The notes under the pieces are model-generated. The model ran no database searches. It was not told where the DNA came from and saw only the letters and a program-made list of their open reading frames with translations. Made by a program: the position numbers and the translations under genes. From Stenotrophomonas hibiscicola ATCC 19867 (GTDB lineage Bacteria; Pseudomonadota; Gammaproteobacteria; Xanthomonadales; Xanthomonadaceae): a stretch of DNA of 64,000 nucleotides. Positions 50,030-62,991 of this stretch are shown here, in pieces. Each line of letters opens with the position of its first letter. The first letter of the stretch is position 1. The stretch spans positions 186,001 to 250,000 of the forward strand of contig NZ_KB907504.1 of assembly GCF_000382065.1 (NCBI RefSeq), in the 5' to 3' direction.

Positions 50030-51048
50030 GCCTGAGCCTGGACAAGCTGCGCCTGCTGCGGAAGCAGGCCGGCGACCCGAAGGCGAGCACACCGGCCACG
50101 CCGGACGTGCCCCCTGCGCCACCGGCATCCGTGGCCGCCAACGATGCGCGGCAACCACCGGCCGAACGTTCGGTGTTCGCCTGGGTCGAACAGGAAATCC
50201 GCCACAAGCCGACCGGCGCTGCGGCCTCCGCACCGGCACCCGTACCGCTGCGTCGGCCGGAAGTAGGCAGCCTGCATCGCCTGCTCGGCCTGCGCTCCCG
50301 CGGCAGTACCACGCCGGCACGCGCCAGCGCACAGGATCGTCAGCTGCCCGGCGAGGAGATCGCACCGGGCCTGTTCCTGATCGAATCGCTGCAGCCGCAA
50401 CCAATCCCGACCACCCCGCTGTCATTGGCCTTCGCCAAGCGCGAGGACCAGCACGTAGCTGCGCGCGACCTGCTGTTCTTCGATACCGAGACCACCGGCC
50501 TGGCCGGTGGCACCGGCACGCGTGCCTTCATGATCGGCGCGGCCGACTGGTACGTGTGCCCGCAGCGTGGCGAAGGCCTGCGCATCCGCCAGCTGCTGAT
50601 GTCCACCATGGCTGCGGAAGAAGCGATGCTGGCCACCTTCGCCAGCTGGCTGCAGCCCTCCACCGTGTTCTGCAGCTACAACGGCCGCAGCTACGATGCG
50701 CCGCTGCTGAAGGCGCGCTACCGGCTGGCGCGCCAACGCGATCCGATCACCGCGCTGGACCACGTCGACCTGCTCTACCCCACCCGTCGCCGCTATCGCG
50801 GCACCTGGGAGAACTGCAGGCTGTCCACCATCGAGCGCCAGCTGCTGCGCGTGGTGCGCGAGGACGACCTGCCGGGCTCGGAGGCACCGGGAGCATGGTT
50901 GCGCTTCCTGCGTGGCGGCGACGCCGTGAACCTGCGCCGGGTGGCCGATCACAATCATCAGGACGTGGTGACGCTGGCCTTGCTGCTGCAGCGGCTGGTG
51001 CGCGAGGAACAGCGCGAGCGCGAGACACTGGCGCTGGTCGGGCAGTAA
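50026..51048 (+). CDS. mrfB: RNase H-like exonuclease MrfB (YprB)
   Basis: A 340-aa protein with GTG start 50026 coupled to the mrfA stop. A Pro/Ala-rich N-terminal 90 residues is followed by the DEDD-type exonuclease core: LFFDTETTGLAGGTGT (ExoI), CSYNGRSYDAPLLKARY (ExoII) and DHNHQDVVTLALLL (ExoIII). It is the expected nuclease partner of MrfA in repair of DNA damage. Confidence 0.92.
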   Translation: MSLSLDKLRLLRKQAGDPKASTPATPDVPPAPPASVAANDARQPPAERSVFAWVEQEIRHKPTGAAASAPAPVPLRRPEVGSLHRLLGLRSRGSTTPARASAQDRQLPGEEIAPGLFLIESLQPQPIPTTPLSLAFAKREDQHVAARDLLFFDTETTGLAGGTGTRAFMIGAADWYVCPQRGEGLRIRQLLMSTMAAEEAMLATFASWLQPSTVFCSYNGRSYDAPLLKARYRLARQRDPITALDHVDLLYPTRRRYRGTWENCRLSTIERQLLRVVREDDLPGSEAPGAWLRFLRGGDAVNLRRVADHNHQDVVTLALLLQRLVREEQRERETLALVGQ

Positions 51049-51126
51049 TGACACGGGGCAGCGTTGACATGCCCTGACGGTGGCAGCGGTGACACTGCCG
51101 CCACCATCCACGCCTGGAGCCCGACG

Positions 51127-51441
51127 ATGCGCCTCAATCCCCTGGTCCTGCTCGCCATCCTGCCCTTGGCCGCCTGCAGCCATGCCGGCAGCAGTACCGC
51201 GCATGAGACCACGCCGCCACCGGCGGCCGATGGCCCGCATGAGTGCCAGCCCGACAAGCTTGAACCCTTCACCGGCAAGACCGCCGACGAGGCCACCGTG
51301 AAGCAGCTGGTCAGCGCCAGCGGCGCGCGCAATGCACGGGTGGTCAAGCCTGGCATGGCGGTGACCATGGACTTCCGTCAGGACCGCGTGACCGTGCAGG
51401 TGGATGCGCAGAACCGCATCGAACGCGCCAGCTGCGGTTGA
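51127..51441 (+). CDS. I78-type peptidase inhibitor-like lipoprotein (1 of 3)
   Basis: A 104-aa lipoprotein (lipobox LAAC, start ATG 51127). Residues 40-104 match the potato-inhibitor-I-like I78 layout: GKTADEATVKQLVSAS, ARVVKPGMAVTMDFRQDRVTVQVDAQNRI and the C-terminal SCG. Family members inhibit serine proteases of the periplasm or outside. There is a short gap after mrfB, and a SMAG pair follows. Confidence 0.88.
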   Translation: MRLNPLVLLAILPLAACSHAGSSTAHETTPPPAADGPHECQPDKLEPFTGKTADEATVKQLVSASGARNARVVKPGMAVTMDFRQDRVTVQVDAQNRIERASCG

Positions 51442-51451
51442 TGTTCCGCTG

Positions 51452-51526
51452 GTAGCGCCGGGCCATGCCCGGCGCCTTCCCTCTTCAGGTGTGCCGCTGC
51501 GCTCGCCGGGCATGGCCCGGCGCTAC
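51452..51526. repeat. SMAG-type REP inverted pair
   Basis: GTAGCGCCGGGCCATGCCCGGCGC from 51452 faces its inverse ending CTAC at 51526. It fills the space between the inhibitor gene and the converging M56 gene. Confidence 0.85.
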
Positions 51527-51533
51527 CGCCGTT

Positions 51534-53516
51534 TCAGAGGCGCTCGGCCTTGCCGCTGGCCAGTGCACGCGCGATCACCTGCTGTGCCTGCTGCGATGCC
51601 TGCGCATGCACACGTGCCTGGCGCTCACCCAGCGCGGCCTGCTGGCTGCCCAGTGCCGCCTGGCGGCTGGCCAGTTCAGACTGCTGGTTGGCCAGACGCC
51701 GCATGTCACGGGTGCGGCCGGACTGCGTGGCCTCGCTGCGGGCTTCCTGCATCGCACGACGTGCCTCGGCGGCGGCCTCGCGTGCAGCCTCACGCGCAAC
51801 GGCCATATCGCCGGTTGCACCGCGCGCTGCCTTCGCCGCTTCCGCGGCGGCCTCACGGTTGATGTCGTGGGCGGCCATCGCATTGCGTGCAGCCTCGGCG
51901 GCAATCAGTGCGATGCGGCGCGACTCCTCGCCCTGCAGGCGGCTCATCTCACCCATCTGCCTGCCGAGTTCGCCCTGCTGGCGACCCAGCGCACTCTGCT
52001 GGCGGCCCAGTTCGCTCTGCTGGCGACCCAGCTCTGCGGCACCACTGTAGGCACGCTGCAGGCTCTGGATCAGCATCGGGTCGCGCACCACATAGCGCTT
52101 GTCGCCCTGGCGGAACCACAGCGCCGGGCCCTTGCCGAGCTGCCTGCGGGCCACCGTCACGTCGTCCATGCCGCCGTTGGCGAAAGTCGAATCACCATCG
52201 ACCAGCACAAAAGCCTCCCGGGGCGACTTGCCCAGGTCCAGGCGGCCGTAGGTGGTGATGGAGCGGGCGGCCGACACCGTGCCTTCATCGTCTTCGGCCA
52301 TGCCGGTGGAATCGTCGACGTCGGCCACGTCGGCATCGTCGGGCCCGGTCGCGTCAGCAGGTTCGGCCGGGGCTGCCGGTGCGGCAGGTGCCGCTGGGGC
52401 AGCCGCGGCCGCCGGCGGTGCGGACGGTGCTTCCGGGGCCTTAGGCGGTGGCGGCGCCACGGCCTTCGGCGCGGCCGGAGGGGCGGGCGGGGCGGGCGGC
52501 ACCGGCGCTGCGACCAGCCGCATCGGCGCCACGCCCACCACCACCACCGCAGCGGTCAGCGCCACCGCCAGCAGACGCGGGCAGGACCGGGGCGACTGCA
52601 GCGAAAGCAGGCGACGCTTGAGGCTGGTGGTGCTCGGTGCGGCGCTGGCCACGCCCAGATGCGGCTGCGGGGCCACGCCCAACTGCAGCAACAGGCGGCC
52701 ATAGGCCTGGCGGCTGGCGCCATGTTGGCCAACCACCGCTGCATCCACCGCTTCCTCGCGCGCCTGTGCATATTCACGCACCGACAGGCGCAGCAGCGGG
52801 TGGAAGAAGAACAGGTGCTGGGCCAGTGCAGGCAGCAGGCCCCATTGCAGGTCACGCCGCTGCAGGTGCTGCAGTTCGTGGGTCAGGGCCAGGTCCAGCG
52901 CGTCGCCCTGCAGGGCGTTGTCGCCGGCCGGCAGCAGCAGCACCGGGCGGAACGGCCCGACCAGCTGCGGTGCGTCCACCTGCGTGCTCATCCACAACCG
53001 CGGCGCAGGACGCACGCCGTGCGCATCGGAGGCCAGCTGCAGCGCCTGTACCAGCGCCTCGTCCTCGCAGGGATAGGCCGCAGCCAGCAGTGCGCGGCAG
53101 CGGCGCCACTCACCCAAGGTGCGCAGCGCCATCAGCAGCACGCCGGATGCCCACAGCGCAGCCAGTGCAACGGCCCACCACGCCACTGCCGGCACGTCCG
53201 CTGCAGGCATCGGCATCGCGGCCAGCAACTGTGCCGAGGCCTCCGGGGCCAGCGGGTAGACCATGTCAGCGGCCACGTCGGTCGCGGTCATCGCCACCGC
53301 CTGCGGGGCCGGCAGCCAGGGCAACTGCAACGGCTGGCTCCAGAACAGGCCGAGCACGGCCTGCAGCGAGACCAGCCACCACAGGCGGCAGCGGGTGGCC
53401 GCCGACAGCGACGGCAGCACGCGGCACAGGCCGTACACCAGCGCCACCAGCAGTACGGTCTGCAGGCTGGTCCAGCCCAGCCGTTCCAGCATCGGGATCA
53501 GCATCGTGGTGTCCAT
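51534..53516 (-). CDS. M56 (BlaR1-like) membrane metalloprotease with coiled-coil tail
   Basis: A 660-aa membrane protease. It has helices near residues 18-30, 44-60 and 112-132, then the zinc motif HELQH (213-217) with the third ligand in EEAVD (254-258), and a helix at 314-334. After a Pro/Ala linker (about 338-400) there is no penicillin-binding sensor. Instead there is a short beta region and an Ala/Gln/Arg-rich coiled coil (490-655) with repeated ELGRQQ units. The blaI-type repressor gene is 3 bp upstream. It probably cleaves or controls that repressor on an envelope signal. Confidence 0.9.
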   Translation of the reverse strand: MDTTMLIPMLERLGWTSLQTVLLVALVYGLCRVLPSLSAATRCRLWWLVSLQAVLGLFWSQPLQLPWLPAPQAVAMTATDVAADMVYPLAPEASAQLLAAMPMPAADVPAVAWWAVALAALWASGVLLMALRTLGEWRRCRALLAAAYPCEDEALVQALQLASDAHGVRPAPRLWMSTQVDAPQLVGPFRPVLLLPAGDNALQGDALDLALTHELQHLQRRDLQWGLLPALAQHLFFFHPLLRLSVREYAQAREEAVDAAVVGQHGASRQAYGRLLLQLGVAPQPHLGVASAAPSTTSLKRRLLSLQSPRSCPRLLAVALTAAVVVVGVAPMRLVAAPVPPAPPAPPAAPKAVAPPPPKAPEAPSAPPAAAAAPAAPAAPAAPAEPADATGPDDADVADVDDSTGMAEDDEGTVSAARSITTYGRLDLGKSPREAFVLVDGDSTFANGGMDDVTVARRQLGKGPALWFRQGDKRYVVRDPMLIQSLQRAYSGAAELGRQQSELGRQQSALGRQQGELGRQMGEMSRLQGEESRRIALIAAEAARNAMAAHDINREAAAEAAKAARGATGDMAVAREAAREAAAEARRAMQEARSEATQSGRTRDMRRLANQQSELASRQAALGSQQAALGERQARVHAQASQQAQQVIARALASGKAERL

Positions 53517-53519
53517 GGC

Positions 53520-53906
53520 TCAGCCCTCGTGGCGACGCGATTGGAGTTGGGCGACCAGCGCTTCCAGCTCGGCCAGCTCGTTGTCGCTGACCTGCTGGCG
53601 CTGCGACAGGTAGGCCACGAACGGCGACACCGAGCCCTGCAGGGTGTTGTCGACGAACTGGGCCACGGCACCCTGCAGCACGCTCTGCGGGCCACGGGTG
53701 GCCTGGTAGCGGTAGACGCCGTCCTGCTGCCGGCGCTGAAGATACCCCTTCGCCCGCAGCCGCTCCATCATCGTCAGCACGGTGGAACGGGCCAGGCCTC
53801 GGGCCTCTCCATATCCACTGGCGACCTCGCCGACGCTGGCCGGCGCATGTTCATCGATGTACTGCAGCAGGGCCAGCTCCTGGTCCCCGATGGTCTTGCC
53901 ACGCAT
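53520..53906 (-). CDS. BlaI/MecI-type repressor
   Basis: A 128-aa winged-helix repressor. It starts MRGKTIGDQELALLQYIDEH; the DNA-binding helix is in GLARSTVLTMMERLRAKGYLQRR, followed by a dimerising C-terminus. AAGGGAG precedes ATG 53906. The two operator-like dyads just upstream (53921-53963) match BlaI-type sites, so it should repress itself, the M56 gene and possibly the divergent serine hydrolase. Confidence 0.93.
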   Translation of the reverse strand: MRGKTIGDQELALLQYIDEHAPASVGEVASGYGEARGLARSTVLTMMERLRAKGYLQRRQQDGVYRYQATRGPQSVLQGAVAQFVDNTLQGSVSPFVAYLSQRQQVSDNELAELEALVAQLQSRRHEG

Positions 53907-53920
53907 GACACCACTCCCTT

Positions 53921-53936
53921 GACTACACGTGTCGCC
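53921..53936. promoter_or_regulatory. BlaI-type operator 1
   Basis: GACTACACGTGTCGCC contains the BlaI core ACTACA-N2-TGT. It lies 14 bp upstream of the repressor start, likely over its ribosome site or promoter. Confidence 0.7.
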
Positions 53937-53947
53937 ACTGTCAGCTT

Positions 53948-53963
53948 GACGACAGCTGTAGTC
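53948..53963. promoter_or_regulatory. BlaI-type operator 2
   Basis: GACGACAGCTGTAGTC has, as reverse complement, GACTACAGCTGTCGTC: the same half-site order as operator 1 in the opposite orientation. The pair is bounded by TTGACTACA and TGTAGTCAA. Confidence 0.7.
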
Positions 53964-54065
53964 AACCCCCCGGAAGTCATGGGCCGACGAACGGTAGCGG
54001 CGCCGAGCACTTAAACCTTTGGCGTGCTGTCCGCATCCGATCCGCAACGCCCGCTGGAATTCCGC

Positions 54066-55163
54066 ATGTTCCGTCCAATGCTCCGAGTCGTGCTCATGCT
54101 CATCAGTGCCCTGCCCTTCACCGCCGTCTCTGCCAGCCAGGACCATGCCAACGACCAGACCCGCCGCCTGATCCGCCAGATCATGATGCAGCAGCGCATC
54201 CCCGGGCTGCAGGTCGCGGTGGTCAAGGACGGGCAGATCGTGCTGTCTGAAGCCTACGGCCTGGCCAACGTCGAGAACGGCGTGCTTGCTTCGCGCCACA
54301 CCCGCTTCCCGCTCAACTCGGCCACCAAGGCGTTCACCGGCGTGGCCGCCGCGCAGCTGGCGCAGGAGGGGCGATTGGATCTGGACGCGCCGGCCTCGCG
54401 TTACCTGGATGATCTTCCACCAGCGTGGAGAGACGTACGCGTACACCAGCTGCTGGCGCATACCTCCGGCCTTCCGGACATCCTTGATGCGAACGGGCTG
54501 TTGGGCGCTGGCTCAGAAGCGCAGGCGTGGGCGGCCGTCACTGCGCAGCCGGTCGAAGCCGAACCCGGGCAGCGCTTCGCCTACAACCAGACCAACTACG
54601 TTCTTCTGGCACGGATCATCGCGAAGCAATCCGGCATGCCCTACGAACGTTTCCTCGCCACCGGCCAGTTCAGCAGCGCGCGCATGGCACGCACCACCTT
54701 CGGCGACAGCTACGACCTGATTCCGGATGCGGCGACGATGTACAGCCTGGCCCCGCGTGCCACCGACGCGGCCGATGCACCGCCACGCCTGTCGCATTGG
54801 TTCTACGACATACCGCCTTCGCTGTGGGCCGGTGGCGGCATCCTCACCACCGCCGACGACACCGCGCGCTGGCTGGCCGCGCTGACCGAAGGCCGCCTGC
54901 TGCCGGAGGCGGCCCTGCGGCGGATGTGGAGCGCAGAGCGCTTGGCGGATGGCCGTGCCGGCCCGTGGGCGGAGGGCTGGCCGGTACTGCGCGCATCGCC
55001 CGACCTGCAGGTGGCAGGTATCGGCGGTGCGCGTGCGGCGTTCGTGGTCTATCCCGAGCGCGGCGTGGCGGTGGTGGTGCTGACCAACCTGGTCGGTGCC
55101 AATCCGCAGCAGTTCATTCCACGCATTGCCGATCTCTATGCGCCTGCGGTGACCGTGCCCTGA
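54066..55163 (+). CDS. Serine hydrolase, class C beta-lactamase/DD-peptidase fold
   Basis: A 365-aa exported protein (signal ending about VSAS). SATK (S85-K88) and YNQTN (Y173) are the SxxK and YxN motifs of the beta-lactamase/esterase family. The usual third KTG is not evident; HxG-like segments are weak, so the substrate may not be a beta-lactam. It lies divergent from the BlaI-type repressor, with the operators between them, so it may be a target. The start could also be ATG 54078 or GTG 54024. Confidence 0.85.
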   Translation: MFRPMLRVVLMLISALPFTAVSASQDHANDQTRRLIRQIMMQQRIPGLQVAVVKDGQIVLSEAYGLANVENGVLASRHTRFPLNSATKAFTGVAAAQLAQEGRLDLDAPASRYLDDLPPAWRDVRVHQLLAHTSGLPDILDANGLLGAGSEAQAWAAVTAQPVEAEPGQRFAYNQTNYVLLARIIAKQSGMPYERFLATGQFSSARMARTTFGDSYDLIPDAATMYSLAPRATDAADAPPRLSHWFYDIPPSLWAGGGILTTADDTARWLAALTEGRLLPEAALRRMWSAERLADGRAGPWAEGWPVLRASPDLQVAGIGGARAAFVVYPERGVAVVVLTNLVGANPQQFIPRIADLYAPAVTVP

Positions 55164-55166
55164 GGC

Positions 55167-55185
55167 TGCCGGCCAGCGGCCGGCA
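55167..55185. repeat. SMAG-like hairpin
   Basis: TGCCGGCCAGCGGCCGGCA lies between the converging serine-hydrolase and SDR genes. It lacks the GTAG end. Confidence 0.5.
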
Positions 55186-55193
55186 GGCCCGTC

Positions 55194-56300
55194 TCACCCA
55201 CGTGGACCGCCCATCACCGGCAGGATCACCCCGCTGATGTAACTGGCACAGGCCGGAGAGGCCAGGAACACATAGGCGGGCGACAGTTCCTCGGGCTGTG
55301 CGGGCCGGCCCATGTCGCTGTCCTTGCCGAACTCGGCGACGTCCTCGGACTGCTTGTCGGCCGGGTTCAGCGGCGTCCACACCGGCCCCGGCGCCACGCA
55401 GTTCACCCGGATGCCACGTGGCAGCAGCTGGCTGGCCAGCGACTTGGTGAACGCATGGATCGCGCCCTTGGTGGCCGAGTAGTCGATCAGCGCCTTGCTG
55501 CCGAAGATGCCCGTTTCCGAACCGGTGTTGATGATGCTGGCGCCCTCGCCCAGATGCGGCAGCACCGCGCGCGCCATCTGGATGTAACCGCCGATGTTGG
55601 TCTGCAGGGTCTCCTGCAGGTGCGCGTCTTCCAGGTCTTCCAGCCGCTCGCAGTGCAGCTGGAACGCGGCGTTGTTGACCAGGATGTCGATGCCGCCGAA
55701 CGCCTTGGCCACCTGCTTCACCGCTTTGTCGCAGAAGCGCGGATCGCGCACGTCACCGGCGATCACCACGCAGCGACCGCCTTCGCGCTCCACGTGCTGG
55801 CGGGTGATGTCCGCGTCCTCGGCCTCGTCCAGGTGCAGCACGGCCACGTCCGCGCCTTCGCGTGCGAACAGCACCGCCACCGCACGGCCAATGCCGGAGT
55901 CGCCACCGGTGACGATCGCCCGCATGCCATGCAGCTTGCCGCTGCCCGCGTAGTCGGGTGCAAGGAAGCGGGGCGCCAGCTCCAGTTCGTGCTCATGCCC
56001 GGGCTTGGCCAGCTGCTGCGCCGGCATCGCCTCCGGCTGGCGCCGTGCGCCGGCCTGGGTTGCGGTCTTCTTCGTGGCCTTGCTGGCCGCCCGGGCGTCC
56101 TTGGCCTTCTCCTGGTCCTGCAGGCGCCGCTGCCGGGCCGCGACGCGTGCTGCCCGCGGATCGCTGGCGGCCGCCTTGCGGGTCGCGGTCTTCACTACGC
56201 GGGGGCGATCGGGGTCGGCGACCGCCTTGGCCGGGGTGCTGCCTTTACGCACTTTCGGCGATGCCTTTCGGCGGGCGGGTGTCTTCTTGGTGGTGGCCAT
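55194..56300 (-). CDS. SDR oxidoreductase with basic histone-H1-like N-terminal tail
   Basis: A 368-aa protein. GAGGAG precedes ATG 56300. Residues 1 to about 90 are Lys/Arg/Ala-rich (TTKKTPARRKASPKVRKG, KKTATQAGARRQ), resembling histone H1-like tails. The SDR core has TGGDSGIGRA, the NNAA motif, and YSATK (Tyr-xxx-Lys) with NTGSETG. It matches YghA/YdaD-type general-stress SDR enzymes, which act on short alcohols or aldehydes using NAD(P). The tail suggests nucleic-acid or membrane attachment. Confidence 0.9.
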   Translation of the reverse strand: MATTKKTPARRKASPKVRKGSTPAKAVADPDRPRVVKTATRKAAASDPRAARVAARQRRLQDQEKAKDARAASKATKKTATQAGARRQPEAMPAQQLAKPGHEHELELAPRFLAPDYAGSGKLHGMRAIVTGGDSGIGRAVAVLFAREGADVAVLHLDEAEDADITRQHVEREGGRCVVIAGDVRDPRFCDKAVKQVAKAFGGIDILVNNAAFQLHCERLEDLEDAHLQETLQTNIGGYIQMARAVLPHLGEGASIINTGSETGIFGSKALIDYSATKGAIHAFTKSLASQLLPRGIRVNCVAPGPVWTPLNPADKQSEDVAEFGKDSDMGRPAQPEELSPAYVFLASPACASYISGVILPVMGGPRG

Positions 56301-56327
56301 GCAGGTCTCCTCGGGAGGGAACGGGGC

Positions 56328-56350
56328 TGCCGGCCAGCGGCCGACACTAC
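56328..56350 (-). repeat. SMAG-type palindrome
   Basis: TGCCGGCCAGCGGCCGACACTAC lies just upstream of the SDR gene; GTAG is on the minus strand. Confidence 0.7.
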
Positions 56351-56497
56351 CGGGGGGGCGGCGCACGCCGCACCTGCAGTCTCTCTACGCACGCTGTTGG
56401 CGGCAGTGAGCGCGCCGTGTCCACGATGTGCACGGCATTCATTCCGCCACCACGTGCGCCGTCGCACCCTGCACGCAACCACACAGGGAACGCCTCC

Positions 56498-56806
56498 ATG
56501 AAACATGCCATCGCCACCGCCGCCGTCTGCTTTGCCCTCGCCGCCTGCAGCAGCACACCGATGGCCCAGGTGCAGCCGATCGACGGCGTGATTTCCGGCC
56601 AGTGCCACAGCGACAGGGTGCGCGGCGCGGTGGGCCTGGCCGCCTCGGACGCCACTGTGGCCCGCGCACGCGTGGACAGCGACAGCCTGCACGTGCGGGT
56701 CCTGCGCCACGACGGCCCGCGGGTGCCACCGGCCAGCGAAGGCGGCGACCGCCTGACCATCGAGAAGGGCCGCACCAACAATATCGTCGCGATCTACTGC
56801 GGCTGA
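56498..56806 (+). CDS. I78-like lipoprotein (2 of 3, divergent)
   Basis: A 102-aa lipoprotein (lipobox LAAC). It shares with the other two inhibitor-like genes the C-terminal layout (VRVLRHDGPRVPPASEGGDRLTIEKGRTNNIVAIYCG) and an internal Cys (GQCHSD), but conservation of the core is weaker. Probably I78-like; inhibition is unproven. It overlaps the topoisomerase gene by 13 bp at the 3' ends. Confidence 0.78.
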   Translation: MKHAIATAAVCFALAACSSTPMAQVQPIDGVISGQCHSDRVRGAVGLAASDATVARARVDSDSLHVRVLRHDGPRVPPASEGGDRLTIEKGRTNNIVAIYCG

Positions 56807-57852
56807 CGACTGCGGCTGAGCCGGCGTGCCCTGCGCAGCACGCGCAGGGTGGCCTGCTCCCACTGGCGCGGCCCGCGCAGGCCGGCCAGCTTGGCCAGTT
56901 CACCGCGCTCCCAGCCGACGAACACGCACGGGTCGATATAGGCCTTGCGGCACACCGCCGGCGTGTTGCCCAACCGGGCCGCCACCTGGCACACCACGCT
57001 GCGCTGTGCCTGCGCCAGCGCACGCTGGCTGGCCGGTTCCGGCAGCTCGGTGGCAGCAAACGCCTGCACCGCCGCGACGGTCCCGCCCCAGGTGCGGAAA
57101 TCCTTGGCAGTGAAGTCCTCGCCCATCACCTCGCGCAGGTAGTCGTTCACCGCACCGGAGTCGACCGGCTGCAGCGCACCGTCGTCATCGCGGTACTGGA
57201 ACAACGCCTGCCCCGGCAGCTGCTGCAGGCGCCGCACCAGCAGCCCCAGCCTGCGGTCGCCCACGGTCACCTCCTGCAGCTGCCCGGACTTGCCGCGGAA
57301 ACGCATTCGCACCCGGCCGCCACGCAGCAGCTCCAGATGACGGTTACGCAGTGTGGTCAGTCCGAATGACCGGTTCTGCTGCGCATAGGTCTCATTGCCG
57401 ACCCGCACCAGGGTGTCGGCCAGCAACGCGACCACCATGGCCAGCACCTTTTCCTTAGGGAAACCCGGCCGTTTCAGATCCCGCGACAACCGCCGCCGCA
57501 GCGTGGGCAGGGCCTCGCCAAAGGCGATGATGCGGTCGAACTTGCCGGCGTCGCGCTCCTTCGCCCAGTCGGGGTGGTAACGGTACTGCTTGCGCCCGCG
57601 CGCATCGCGGCCTGTGGCCTGCAGGTGGCCGTTGGCGTGGGCGCAGATCCACACCGCGGTGTAGGCCGGTGGAATCGCCAGTGCGCGGATGCGTTGCAGG
57701 GTGGTGGCGTCGCGTATCGCGTGGCCATCAGCATCGCGGTAACTGAAACCTTTTCCGGCGCGGCGCCGGCTGATGCCCGGCTGGGTGTCGTCGACATAGC
57801 GCAGGCCGGCCGCGCGCGCGGCCTGTCGTTCGGGAGTGGAGGCGGTCGGCAT
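56794..57852 (-). CDS. DNA topoisomerase IB
   Basis: A 352-aa bacterial type IB topoisomerase, which nicks one strand through a tyrosine and relaxes supercoils of either sign. Expected catalytic residues are visible: LVRVGNETY (R150), K in RFRGKSG, FRTWGGT (R253), N296 (in place of the eukaryotic His) and Y305 in CRKAYID. The N-terminal ISRRRAGKGFSYRD cap is typical. ATG 57852 is taken; no longer in-frame start looks better. Confidence 0.93.
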   Translation of the reverse strand: MPTASTPERQAARAAGLRYVDDTQPGISRRRAGKGFSYRDADGHAIRDATTLQRIRALAIPPAYTAVWICAHANGHLQATGRDARGRKQYRYHPDWAKERDAGKFDRIIAFGEALPTLRRRLSRDLKRPGFPKEKVLAMVVALLADTLVRVGNETYAQQNRSFGLTTLRNRHLELLRGGRVRMRFRGKSGQLQEVTVGDRRLGLLVRRLQQLPGQALFQYRDDDGALQPVDSGAVNDYLREVMGEDFTAKDFRTWGGTVAAVQAFAATELPEPASQRALAQAQRSVVCQVAARLGNTPAVCRKAYIDPCVFVGWERGELAKLAGLRGPRQWEQATLRVLRRARRLSRSRQPQ

Positions 57853-57963
57853 GCCAGTAGTGTCGCGGTCGCCGTGCCGCGATCCTGTCGATAACACAAG
57901 ACAAACACGTGAGGGCCGGTTCGCCGCTATGCTCGGGTCTTCACAACCCCTTCCGGAGTCATG

Positions 57964-58353
57964 ATGTCGTTCCCGATTCGCGCCCGTTCGCTCTCCGCCC
58001 TGCTGCTGCCGGCTGTGCTGGCCTTGACCGCCTGCCAGGCACCGGCGCTGGATGAACAGGATTCGGCCACGGCCCACGCCCAGCAGGCGGCCGAAGCCGC
58101 CAAGGCACCGGCCGACGAAGCCGGCAAGGCCATCGAGGCGCCGCCGGTCGGCACCTGCGATGCCAGCCAGGTGCAGAGCCTGGTCGGCCAGGCCTACACC
58201 GATGGGCTGGGCAAGCAGGCGCAGGAAGATGCAGGCGCCAGCCAGGTACGCGTGCTCAAGCCCAATGATGTGGCCACGATGGAGTTCCTAGGCGACCGCC
58301 TGAACATCGAAGTGGACGCCAAGGGCGCCATCAGCGGCGTGCGCTGCGGCTGA
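57964..58353 (+). CDS. I78-type peptidase inhibitor-like lipoprotein (3 of 3)
   Basis: A 129-aa lipoprotein (lipobox LTAC). ATG 57964 is favoured over 57961 because GGAG at 57955-57958 then sits 5 bp away. After an Ala-rich linker the I78 layout is clear: TCDASQVQSLVGQAY, VRVLKPNDVATMEFLGDRLNIEVDAKGAI and RCG. It is single-gene, closed by a GC hairpin. Confidence 0.88.
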   Translation: MSFPIRARSLSALLLPAVLALTACQAPALDEQDSATAHAQQAAEAAKAPADEAGKAIEAPPVGTCDASQVQSLVGQAYTDGLGKQAQEDAGASQVRVLKPNDVATMEFLGDRLNIEVDAKGAISGVRCG

Positions 58354-58363
58354 GTCCCGCCCC

Positions 58364-58387
58364 GCGCCGGCACTGGGTTGCCGGCGC
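58364..58387 (+). terminator. GC hairpin 3' of the inhibitor gene
   Basis: GCGCCGGCA-CTGGGT-TGCCGGCGC, a perfect 9-bp stem, is followed by a short T-poor tail; a likely transcript end before gltB. Confidence 0.6.
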
Positions 58388-58527
58388 GTTCTGTTGCACC
58401 TGCAACCGTGTATTGCGGCGTTGCAGCAACCTGTGATCTAGTCGAGGCATCCGGTGGCCTCACGATGCGCTCCAGGGAATGAGCGGGGACGAGTGTCGCC
58501 GCCAACCCTATACGCATCGAGGTAGAG

Positions 58528-62982
<4,455 letters not shown>

Positions 62983-62991
62983 TGTTTTCCG

